From positions 1-6,374 of the forward strand of contig DCKW01000094.1 in the NCBI GenBank assembly GCA_002320485.1: a stretch of DNA of 6,374 bases. Reading direction: 5' to 3'. This document shows, piece by piece, positions 1 to 5,275 of the stretch (the stretch's first letter is position 1; the number at the start of each line of letters is the position of its first letter). This DNA comes from Micavibrio sp. UBA1664 (GTDB lineage Bacteria > Pseudomonadota > Alphaproteobacteria > Micavibrionales > UBA1664). The position numbers and the translations under genes are program-made. The notes below the pieces were generated by a model that worked only from the letters and a program-made list of their open reading frames with translations, ran no database searches and was not told the origin of the DNA.

Positions 1-34
1 CCAAAATCGTCCAGTAATTAAGTACATTATTTCG

Positions 35-62
35 AAAAACCCGTCTTTATGGCGGGTTTTTT
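35..62 (+). terminator. Rho-independent terminator of an upstream gene
   Basis: Stem AAAAACCCG (35-43) pairs with CGGGTTTTT (53-61). It is extended inward by a T-G and a C-G pair around the loop TTTAT, and followed by a T run. It would end transcription arriving from the left on the plus strand. The A run on the 5' side means it could also work weakly in the minus direction. The gene it serves lies outside the window; nothing coding is recognisable in bases 1-34. Confidence 0.85.
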
Positions 63-88
63 GTTGCCCTTTATAATAATAGTATGAT
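61..88 (+). promoter_or_regulatory. Putative promoter for the small paralog pair
   Basis: TTGTTG (61-66), a 16-bp spacer and TATGAT (83-88, 5 of 6 to the sigma-70 -10 consensus). A perfect TATAAT also occurs at 72-77 but has no convincing -35 partner. The site overlaps the T tract of the preceding terminator, so a new transcript would start right after the old one ends, near position 95. This is a pattern-based inference. Confidence 0.45.
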
Positions 89-118
89 ATGGAAAAGGAA
101 ATTTTTAAAAAGGTATTT

Positions 119-130
119 ATGAGTCTGTAA
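119..130 (+). other. Three-codon leader ORF (Met-Ser-Leu-stop) abutting the next start
   Basis: ATG AGT CTG TAA is in the same frame as, and directly touching, the ATG at 131. The only good Shine-Dalgarno-like sequence (AAAAAGG, 107-113) is spaced for the ATG at 119 (5 nt), not for the ATG at 131 (17 nt). Either ribosomes start at 119, stop and re-initiate at 131, or 119 is the original start and the TAA is a recent nonsense mutation. Confidence 0.5.
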
Positions 131-463
131 ATGAAAACAACTTGTTGTAATATTTCTTCTTTTTTTACGGAATTAGGACATGACATTGGCGGTCGTTATA
201 TTGGTGACTGGATAGAGATTACTCTTGACCCGCGTGACCGCGAGCGTCAAAACAGGGGCTATCATGCTTTAAGGGCTTGTATCGAAAATGTGCGTGATGC
301 TTCGGGCAAACCCAATTCAGAAATACCCCAAATCCTGACGGCCTTGAATATGGCGAAAGATGACCCTCACGGTGAAATAGCCGGAATTTTACAAAAGGTA
401 AAAACAAAATTACACTGGCCGTTGGAGCGAAATACCGTCTTGAATTTAAGGCAACCACGATAA
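131..463 (+). CDS. Small hypothetical protein, first of a tandem paralog pair
   Basis: A 110-aa protein that I do not recognise. It has no signal peptide or membrane segment. It is mixed-charge, probably largely helical and cytosolic, with adjacent cysteines at 5-6. Residues 12-54 align without gaps to residues 17-59 of the protein of the next gene. Shared are R22, D26, I28, L32, D36, N41, G43, L47, E52 and V54, with conservative swaps in between. After a two-residue indel the match resumes at P66-Q67, N73 and the basic stretch 86-94. The two genes are 13 bp apart and probably co-transcribed from the promoter near 61-88. The start is uncertain: ATG 131 has no properly spaced ribosome-binding site, and an in-frame ATG at 119 is followed by a stop after three codons. 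Function unknown. Confidence 0.7.
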   Translation: MKTTCCNISSFFTELGHDIGGRYIGDWIEITLDPRDRERQNRGYHALRACIENVRDASGKPNSEIPQILTALNMAKDDPHGEIAGILQKVKTKLHWPLERNTVLNLRQPR

Positions 464-476
464 AGGATTATTAATA

Positions 477-788
477 ATGACTGACAATATTACACCCGAA
501 ATCGGCGAGAAATTACATGAAATTTTCGAAGTCGTCGCCGATAGAAATGGGATGCGGTTTGTAACTGATAATATAGATCGAGTGTTGGTGGAACAAGATA
601 TTGCGACCAATAACACCGGATTTAATAATTTGAAAACTGCCGCGGAAAAAGTAACTCCTGAATCTTTGCGTCTGCATTTACCTCAGTTCAACCTAGTGGT
701 CAATGCCGCGATAGCAAATAGACAAGATGCCGAAAGCCGTCAATTTCTAAAAAATATAAAAAGAAAAATGACCCGGAAATATCATTAG
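477..788 (+). CDS. Small hypothetical protein, second of a tandem paralog pair
   Basis: A 103-aa protein of unknown function with no signal peptide or membrane segment and a strongly basic C-terminus (residues 92-102). ATG 477 is supported by AAAGGA at 462-467. It aligns with the product of the preceding gene over most of its length: R27, D31, I33, L37, D41, N46, G48, L52, E57 and V59 are identical at the same spacing, followed by P69-Q70, N76 and the basic end. This makes tandem duplication followed by strong divergence likely. It is probably the second gene of a two-gene transcript. Its stop codon overlaps the rnpA stop region on the other strand by 4 bp (785-788). No terminator lies between them, so the two transcripts should overlap at their 3' ends. 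Confidence 0.8.
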   Translation: MTDNITPEIGEKLHEIFEVVADRNGMRFVTDNIDRVLVEQDIATNNTGFNNLKTAAEKVTPESLRLHLPQFNLVVNAAIANRQDAESRQFLKNIKRKMTRKYH

Positions 789-1159
789 AAATTATCTAAT
801 AAATCCAATCTTTTTAAACACCATTTCAGATTTTTGATTAAATCCTCCCATTCGCAGGTGGGGGTTGTATCACGGGCAATTAAAACAATATCTGCAGATT
901 TAATTTTCTCCACCGTCATAAGGTAATCAACGGCGGCGCGCATTCGTCGTTTGGCGCGATTGCGGGTAACGGCATTTCCAATTTTTTTAGTTGCGGTGAA
1001 ACCAAAGCGAATTTCATGCCGATTGGTCTCAAGCGCTTGAACTATGACTGTATCCGAGACCCATTTTCGACCGTTTTGCGCGACACATAAAAATTCAGGC
1101 CGTTTTTTCAAACGGCCCGGCTTTATAATATTAAGGCTTTGTTCGCCGGTATTAGGCAC
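785..1159 (-). CDS. rnpA: Ribonuclease P protein component
   Basis: The 124-aa protein subunit of RNase P. It binds the catalytic RNA and the 5' leader of pre-tRNA so that tRNA 5' ends are matured. Length is normal for the family. Diagnostic features are the basic N-terminus with F23 in the leader-binding region, the FGFTATKKIGNAV segment (53-64) and the RNR motif helix (GNAVTRNRAKRRMR, 61-74), which contacts the RNA. The start is GTG at 1159, inside the end of rpmH: the frames overlap by 8 bp, indicating translational coupling to the ribosomal protein. It is transcribed from the promoter upstream of rpmH. The usual downstream neighbours yidD and yidC are absent; a convergent gene ends 4 bp into its 3' end instead. 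Identification is secure. Confidence 0.96.
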   Translation of the reverse strand: MPNTGEQSLNIIKPGRLKKRPEFLCVAQNGRKWVSDTVIVQALETNRHEIRFGFTATKKIGNAVTRNRAKRRMRAAVDYLMTVEKIKSADIVLIARDTTPTCEWEDLIKNLKWCLKRLDLLDNF

Positions 1160-1286
1160 TCAAACGCTTGCGGCCTTTGGCGCGACGGGCTGACAAAATG
1201 GCACGGCCGTGACGGGTGGCCATACGTGCACGGAAACCGTGACGACGGGCGCGAACAAGGTTGCTGGGTTGAAAAGTACGTTTCAT
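1152..1286 (-). CDS. rpmH: 50S ribosomal protein L34
   Basis: A 44-aa, extremely Arg/Lys-rich protein of the large ribosomal subunit, beginning MKRTFQPSN and ending GRKRLSA, the canonical L34 form. The central segment HGFRARMATRHGRAILSARR is the conserved core. ATG 1286 is preceded by AAAGGA (1295-1300) at a spacing of 8 nt. It is the first gene of the rpmH-rnpA transcript, a pairing conserved across bacteria. The TAA stop lies inside the first codons of rnpA, so ribosomes finishing L34 can re-initiate on the GTG of rnpA. It is driven by the near-consensus promoter at 1316-1344, as expected for a highly expressed ribosomal gene. Confidence 0.98.
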   Translation of the reverse strand: MKRTFQPSNLVRARRHGFRARMATRHGRAILSARRAKGRKRLSA

Positions 1287-1315
1287 CTCTTTAATCCTTT
1301 TTTAATTCTGGGGCT

Positions 1316-1344
1316 GTTATAGTCGTTTGCAAATCAAATGTCAA
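1316..1344 (-). promoter_or_regulatory. Strong sigma-70 promoter for rpmH-rnpA
   Basis: Read on the minus strand: TTGACA (1344-1339, perfect -35), a 17-bp spacer, and TATAAC (1321-1316, 5 of 6). The predicted transcript start is near 1309, giving a leader of about 20 nt before the rpmH ATG. This is the best promoter match in the window and sits where a ribosomal-protein promoter is expected. Confidence 0.82.
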
Positions 1345-1352
1345 ATACTTGC

Positions 1353-1381
1353 TTGCCCTCATTGCGGCAGATACGTATGAT
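1353..1381 (+). promoter_or_regulatory. Putative promoter for the 217-aa protein gene
   Basis: TTGCCC (1353-1358), a 17-bp spacer and TATGAT (1376-1381, 5 of 6). It lies in the 125-bp divergent gap between rpmH and the next plus-strand gene, back to back with the rpmH promoter, about 30 bp upstream of the ATG. The -35 is weak (3 of 6). Confidence 0.5.
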
Positions 1382-1411
1382 TAGTCCGATAAAGAAAAAC
1401 AAGGGGCCTTT

Positions 1412-2065
1412 ATGAGCGATACAAAAGTAAAAACCAGCTTTGTTCTACATGATGATGATTTATGGCATACCGTAACATCGGCTGAAAAGCAGGGCTTTTT
1501 CGACAAGGTCGGCACAATTGATGAAAAACATAGCCCATCTGTTGATACGACAGAGGTTCACTGGCGCCAATTACCGTTTTACAGGCAGGTTGCACTGGTT
1601 CGTTTGCGCGACCGTAATTGGGATCCGTCACAATTATGCGTTTACTATCTGACCAACAAGGGCGAGCTGACCCGTCTTGACGGGACAAGCCCACCTATCC
1701 ATATGATGAATGCTGAGGCACCAATTAAAGTGACAGAGGATAATGTGTTAGATTATTTACGCTTCTTTTGCTTTTTCGTGCGTGGCGAAGAGGGGCCTTT
1801 TTTGATCTCGGAAACGATGGATACTTACGGAATGCCTGAAAATATGGATGCGACAACGCGTAAAGCGGTTGAGGGTGTATTGCGCCCTGCCTCATATGAA
1901 GGGAAAAATGCCGAGGGTCATTATTTATGTGATGCCATTGTCTTTTATTCCAATGCCCTGTTCTTATCCAATTTTGCAATTCAACCATCAGGGATGATTG
2001 AGATGATGGAGGACGATCCTCTTGTGACTGATTTGCCAGTACGCGTTGATTGCCCTGTCACCTGA
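1412..2065 (+). CDS. Conserved-looking hypothetical protein (217 aa)
   Basis: I do not recognise a named family. The protein is acidic and soluble, with no signal peptide or membrane helix. Visible landmarks are a Trp/Arg-rich segment (WRQLPFYRQVALVRLRDRNW, 51-70), a hydrophobic aromatic stretch running into glycine (YLRFFCFFVRGEEGPFLISE, 115-134) and an acidic C-terminal part (197-206) with a final Cys214. The alternating hydrophobic pattern at 57-80 and 173-191 suggests beta strands. ATG 1412 is well placed 5 nt after AAGGGG (1401-1406). The gene is a single transcription unit: it has its own promoter in the divergent gap with rpmH and a strong terminator 25 bp after the stop. Coding potential is convincing, function unknown. 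Confidence 0.85.
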   Translation: MSDTKVKTSFVLHDDDLWHTVTSAEKQGFFDKVGTIDEKHSPSVDTTEVHWRQLPFYRQVALVRLRDRNWDPSQLCVYYLTNKGELTRLDGTSPPIHMMNAEAPIKVTEDNVLDYLRFFCFFVRGEEGPFLISETMDTYGMPENMDATTRKAVEGVLRPASYEGKNAEGHYLCDAIVFYSNALFLSNFAIQPSGMIEMMEDDPLVTDLPVRVDCPVT

Positions 2066-2090
2066 TAATGATTGCAATAAAAATAGCATT

Positions 2091-2118
2091 AAAAAAGCCG
2101 GATAATCCGGCTTTTTTT
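2091..2118. terminator. Bidirectional rho-independent terminator
   Basis: AGCCGGA (2096-2102) and TCCGGCT (2106-2112) form a GC-rich stem around the loop TAA. It is flanked by six A on the left and seven T on the right, so a U tract follows the hairpin in either direction. It sits between the convergent genes ending at 2065 (plus) and 2124 (minus) and should serve both. Confidence 0.93.
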
Positions 2119-2123
2119 GTGAA

Positions 2124-2612
2124 TTAGTTTTTGAAATTATAAATGGATAATGTTTTGTCAATATCGGGCAACCGCCCTGCATCAATTTTGGAGATAAACA
2201 ATACTGTTGCCATGACCGCATTAAATCCACTCTGATTATCAACGGTCAATTTTTCTCCATTTACGATAATATCTTTAACTATACGGCTATATTCCACATT
2301 ATCATTGTCAGACATATTCAAAATACGGATGAATAATATATCTTCGGCTGAAATTGTCGCCAAACTTTCGCAAGACCATTTTTCAATATTGATTGTCCAA
2401 GAACGGATGGGCCTTAAAGTGGATGGTTCCGCCGCAACAACATAACGCACACCGTGCAATGTTCCGTCTTCACGTTTTTCCAAAACCTGATTTGATGCGC
2501 GTGTCACCGCACTCAATGCCGATAAAGGCGTAGGCGGCCATGAATGCTGATCCAGAATGCTGGGGATTTTTGAAGGTGATTCAACCGTATTGGCTGTTGT
2601 GTTATGTGTCAT
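2124..2612 (-). CDS. Hypothetical protein (162 aa)
   Basis: Not recognised. A soluble protein without signal peptide or membrane helix. The first ~25 residues are rich in Thr, Asn, Ser and Pro and are likely disordered. Residues 27-48 look helical. From about residue 53 alternating hydrophobic and polar residues (VRYVVA, TINIEKW, ILFIRIL, IVKDIIVNGEKL) suggest a beta-rich core, followed by a C-terminal helix (about 129-143). Trp72 and Trp79 with the single Cys81 mark the middle. ATG 2612 is preceded by a GGGACGGG-type ribosome-binding region; the promoter at 2676-2704 reads towards it and the bidirectional terminator follows its stop. It stands alone on its strand between plus-strand genes, so its neighbours say nothing about its role. 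Confidence 0.78.
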   Translation of the reverse strand: MTHNTTANTVESPSKIPSILDQHSWPPTPLSALSAVTRASNQVLEKREDGTLHGVRYVVAAEPSTLRPIRSWTINIEKWSCESLATISAEDILFIRILNMSDNDNVEYSRIVKDIIVNGEKLTVDNQSGFNAVMATVLFISKIDAGRLPDIDKTLSIYNFKN

Positions 2613-2675
2613 TTTTCCCGTCCCTGTTATTAATGCCTAAATTTTTATTTAGTTATCGTTGTTTTATTAGTAAGT

Positions 2676-2704
2676 AATATACACAAAATCTGTGGATAAA
2701 TCAA
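2676..2704 (-). promoter_or_regulatory. Promoter for the 162-aa protein gene
   Basis: On the minus strand: TTGATT (2704-2699, 4 of 6), a 17-bp spacer and TATATT (2681-2676, 5 of 6). The predicted start is near 2669, giving a leader of about 57 nt. A DnaA-box-like 9-mer fills the start of the spacer, so a bound protein there would block or modulate this promoter. Confidence 0.62.
2677..2699. promoter_or_regulatory. Inverted pair of DnaA-box-like 9-mers
   Basis: The minus strand from 2699 to 2691 reads TTATCCACA, identical to the high-affinity E. coli DnaA box. Five bases away, the plus strand from 2677 to 2685 reads ATATACACA, one base from the TTATNCACA consensus. The two form an interrupted palindrome inside the AT-rich divergent promoter region. 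It could be a DnaA-regulated operator, an operator for another factor, or chance. No dnaA gene and no further boxes were seen here. Confidence 0.4.
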
Positions 2705-2710
2705 ATTTTG

Positions 2711-2738
2711 TTGACGCTCTTTAAAATATACGTTAAAT
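2711..2738 (+). promoter_or_regulatory. Putative promoter for the SH3-domain membrane protein gene
   Basis: TTGACG (2711-2716, 5 of 6), a 16-bp spacer and TTAAAT (2733-2738, 4 of 6). It is back to back with the promoter at 2676-2704. Transcription would begin near 2745, shortly before the ribosome-binding site AAAAAGGGA (2755-2763) of the gene starting at 2768. Confidence 0.5.
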
Positions 2739-2767
2739 AAAGCAAATGTTTATAAAAAGGGATTTCA

Positions 2768-3442
2768 ATGCAGCCTTACAGTTTTGAACAAAAAGAAGCA
2801 GATAGAAAAAAGAGAGAAACAGCTCAGAAGCGAGATTTGGATGTTCTCTCCGGAATAATGGGATTAGCAGCACCGGCTCATGGAAACTGGATGGGTTTTG
2901 GGGCTGGTCGGGCTATGTCGGGAAGAGATCATAACGGCGAATTCCATACTGTAAAATTGCAAGCGGAAAAACCACAAAACCGGGTTGTTTTACCTAGAGC
3001 TACATCAGCCTCAAAGAAAGAAATAATATCTTTACCCCCTTTAACGCGCCCGAATAAAACACTTAAGTTGATAGGCGCAAGCTTAATTGTTTCAGGCTTA
3101 ATTGTTCTTTATATGGGAGGGCCTGCGGAATTATACAATGATTTAAAAACATCATTTAATTTTGCGTCATTGACTAAACCAAAACCATCAGTAAATTTAA
3201 ATCATCATAATTTTGCATATGAAATTATAAAGGCGCCAAAAGGGCTTCGCATTCGAAGTCATCCCCGAATAGGAGAAAATATTGTCGGTAGTGCGGTTAA
3301 CGGACAATGTTTATATATTCAAGAACCAATCAGAGGAGATTGGGCCAAGGTTGCCCAATCTCAAAATAGTCAAAGTACACTAGGTTATGTTAGTAAAGAA
3401 TATATATCCAGATTTCCAGCTGGCACGCGTTGTCCCCGGTAA
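2768..3442 (+). CDS. Single-pass membrane protein with C-terminal bacterial SH3 domain
   Basis: 224 aa in three parts. Residues 1-98 are highly basic at the start (KEADRKKRETAQKR) and then rich in Gly, Ala and Pro; this part should be cytoplasmic. Residues 99-117 are one hydrophobic helix flanked by Lys/Arg on the N-terminal side, giving an N-in orientation. Residues about 155-216 match the SH3b pattern: GLRIRSHPRIGENIVGSAV, then CLYIQEP, GDWAKVA and LGYVSKEYI. SH3b domains usually bind peptidoglycan or other cell-wall ligands, so the exported domain probably faces the periplasm. Cys181 and Cys222 could form a disulfide there. ATG 2768 follows AAAAAGGGA. By eye the gene is more AT-rich than glmS. 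Its stop is 1 bp from the glmS stop on the other strand. The exact role is unknown; the domain call is good. Confidence 0.85.
   Translation: MQPYSFEQKEADRKKRETAQKRDLDVLSGIMGLAAPAHGNWMGFGAGRAMSGRDHNGEFHTVKLQAEKPQNRVVLPRATSASKKEIISLPPLTRPNKTLKLIGASLIVSGLIVLYMGGPAELYNDLKTSFNFASLTKPKPSVNLNHHNFAYEIIKAPKGLRIRSHPRIGENIVGSAVNGQCLYIQEPIRGDWAKVAQSQNSQSTLGYVSKEYISRFPAGTRCPR
3336..3362. repeat. Perfect 10-bp inverted repeat (hairpin) inside the SH3-protein gene
   Basis: GAGATTGGGC (3336-3345) and GCCCAATCTC (3353-3362) are perfect inverted repeats with a 7-base loop. They lie within the SH3 domain codons and about 80 nt downstream of the glmS stop on the opposite strand. A competing shorter stem, CCAATC (3327-3332) with GATTGG (3338-3343), shares the left arm. 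No U tract follows on either strand, so it is not a classical terminator. It may be a 3'-end structure for glmS mRNA, or incidental. Confidence 0.5.
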
Positions 3443-3443
3443 A

Positions 3444-5270
3444 TTATTCCACCGTGACGGATTTGGCGAGGTTTCTCGGCTGGTCCACATCGGTGCCCTT
3501 GGTCACCGCAACGTGATAAGCCAATAGCTGTACTGGAAGGGCATACAGGATTGGCGCAACGAAAGGATGGACATCATCCAGCTCCACCGTCCACACACTG
3601 TTTCCTTTCAGGGATTTACAGCCTGCGGCATCACTGATCAGGAATATTTTTCCGCCGCGCGCAACGGTTTCCTGAATATTCGATGCGGTTTTTTCAAATA
3701 AGGGATCATTACCGGGGGCGAGTACCACAACCGGGACGCTGTCGTCAATCAGGGCGATCGGCCCATGTTTCATTTCACCCGCCGCATATCCCTCGGCATG
3801 GATGTAGGAGATTTCCTTTAACTTCAATGCGCCTTCCATGGCGAGAGGGAACAAACCGCCACGACCGAGATATAAAACATCACGTGCCTGCGCTACATCC
3901 TTGGAAAAGGATTTGATCGTTTCATCATGGTTGAGGATTTGTGTTGCAACCGTTGGGATATGGCGTAAGGCCTCCCCCAACTCACCGGCACGTTTGGCAT
4001 CAATGGCCCCTTTTTCATGCGCCCATGCCACGGCAAGGCAAGCAAGAGTTGTCAATTGCGTTGTAAAGGCCTTTGTTGAGGCAACACCGATTTCAGGCCC
4101 TGCAAGAGTATGCAAAACATGGTCCGATTCCCTCTCAATTGTGCTTTCAATGGTATTGATAATCGACAGGATGGTTTGTCCTTGTGATTTGGCATAGCGC
4201 AAGGCCTCCAGCGTATCGAGTGTTTCCCCGCTTTGCGAGATGAAAAGCGCAACACCTCCCTCGGGCATCGGCGCTTCGCGATAACGGAATTCGGATGCAA
4301 TATCCAGCTCGACAGGAATACGCGCTACCTGCTCCAACCAGTATTTGGCGACGGAGCCGGCGTAATAGGCCGTTCCGCAGGCGACAATCGTCACACGCGG
4401 TGTGTTCGCCAGAGCCATAACTTCAGGAGGGAGCGAAACAACACCATTTGCGGGATTGATGTAAGCATTCAATGTATCGCCGATAACGGCAGGTTGTTCA
4501 TAAATTTCCTTTAACATGAAATGCGGATAATTACCCTTACCTGTCACCGCGCCGCTTTGTGCCGTGACCCGTATTGGACGGTCAATATTATCATTAGTGG
4601 AAGTATAGATGCGCACCGAATCGCGGGTCATGGTGACGCGGTCGCCATCTTCAAGAAAACAGATTTTATTTGTAAATGGGGCAAGCGCATAGGAGTCGGA
4701 GGCCAGATACATTTCCCCATCACCATAGCCGACGGCAAGAGGTGTACCCTGACGTGCACCGATCATCAAATTATCCTCGCCTGCAAAAATCAGGGCAAGG
4801 GAATATGCGCCTTGTAAACGGTCAAATGTGGTGTTGGCCGCATCAAACGGACTCATTCCCTGAGTCAGATAATGGTTGACTAGCTGCACCACCACTTCCG
4901 TATCGGTTTCGGATTCGAAATGAACCTGATAGGAGGTCAGCTCTTCCTTTAATTCGTTATAATTTTCGATAATACCATTATGGACAACAGCTACCTTATC
5001 GGTCGCATGAGGGTGGGCATTAGTCTCATTCGGTAAACCGTGTGTGGCCCATCGTGTATGGCCGATACCGATAACGCCTGCCAATGGTTTTTCCGTCAGT
5101 CGTTGATCCAGATTGATGATTTTGCCCTCCGCACGACGACGGTCAATTTTTCCGTTGTCCAATGTGGCAATACCCGCAGAATCATAGCCGCGATATTCAA
5201 GGCGTTTCAAACCTTCCAATAATTGAGGCGCCGCTTCCTTTTTTCCGATTATTCCAACGATACCGCACAT
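3444..5270 (-). CDS. glmS: Glutamine-fructose-6-phosphate aminotransferase (isomerizing)
   Basis: 608 aa, full length (E. coli GlmS is 609). This cytosolic enzyme converts fructose-6-phosphate and glutamine to glucosamine-6-phosphate, the first step towards UDP-GlcNAc. The N-terminal glutaminase domain (about 1-240) has the nucleophile Cys2 (exposed when Met is removed), GHTRWATHG (70-78), the oxyanion Asn-Gly in HNGIIENY (97-104) and ETDTE (121-125). Two SIS sugar-isomerase domains follow: ACGTAYYAG (297-305), SQSGETLDT (345-353), the catalytic segment EGYAAGEMKHGP (493-504) with His502, and a C-terminal tail (NLAKSVTVE) carrying the Schiff-base Lys603. The start is Met-Cys as required by the mechanism; GGAG (5282-5279) lies 8 nt upstream, inside the end of the preceding gene. 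It is the last gene of the glmU operon, 5 bp after the secreted-protein gene. No terminator follows. Confidence 0.98.
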   Translation of the reverse strand: MCGIVGIIGKKEAAPQLLEGLKRLEYRGYDSAGIATLDNGKIDRRRAEGKIINLDQRLTEKPLAGVIGIGHTRWATHGLPNETNAHPHATDKVAVVHNGIIENYNELKEELTSYQVHFESETDTEVVVQLVNHYLTQGMSPFDAANTTFDRLQGAYSLALIFAGEDNLMIGARQGTPLAVGYGDGEMYLASDSYALAPFTNKICFLEDGDRVTMTRDSVRIYTSTNDNIDRPIRVTAQSGAVTGKGNYPHFMLKEIYEQPAVIGDTLNAYINPANGVVSLPPEVMALANTPRVTIVACGTAYYAGSVAKYWLEQVARIPVELDIASEFRYREAPMPEGGVALFISQSGETLDTLEALRYAKSQGQTILSIINTIESTIERESDHVLHTLAGPEIGVASTKAFTTQLTTLACLAVAWAHEKGAIDAKRAGELGEALRHIPTVATQILNHDETIKSFSKDVAQARDVLYLGRGGLFPLAMEGALKLKEISYIHAEGYAAGEMKHGPIALIDDSVPVVVLAPGNDPLFEKTASNIQETVARGGKIFLISDAAGCKSLKGNSVWTVELDDVHPFVAPILYALPVQLLAYHVAVTKGTDVDQPRNLAKSVTVE

Positions 5271-5275
5271 AATTC

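Noticed and set aside
1..13. Possible 3' end of a tRNA (…CGTCCA) just before the first terminator
   Set aside because: Only 13 bases are available. No T-arm can be seen and the discriminator base would be an unusual U, so it cannot be supported.
784..800. Hairpin ATTAGA/TCTAAT over the convergent stops of rnpA and the small gene
   Set aside because: Only six mostly A-T pairs and no U tract, so it is too weak to call a terminator.
1725..2242. Minus-strand open frames opposite the 217-aa gene and across the terminator
   Set aside because: They lack ribosome-binding sites and protein-like composition. One runs through the bidirectional terminator region and the real 162-aa frame.
3683..5222. 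Several plus-strand open frames across glmS
   Set aside because: They are antisense shadows of a full-length, unmistakable glmS. They have no recognisable protein features.
5271..5275. glmS ribozyme/riboswitch upstream of glmS
   Set aside because: Only 5 bp separate glmS from the preceding gene, so there is no leader to hold a ribozyme. That element is also typical of Gram-positive bacteria.
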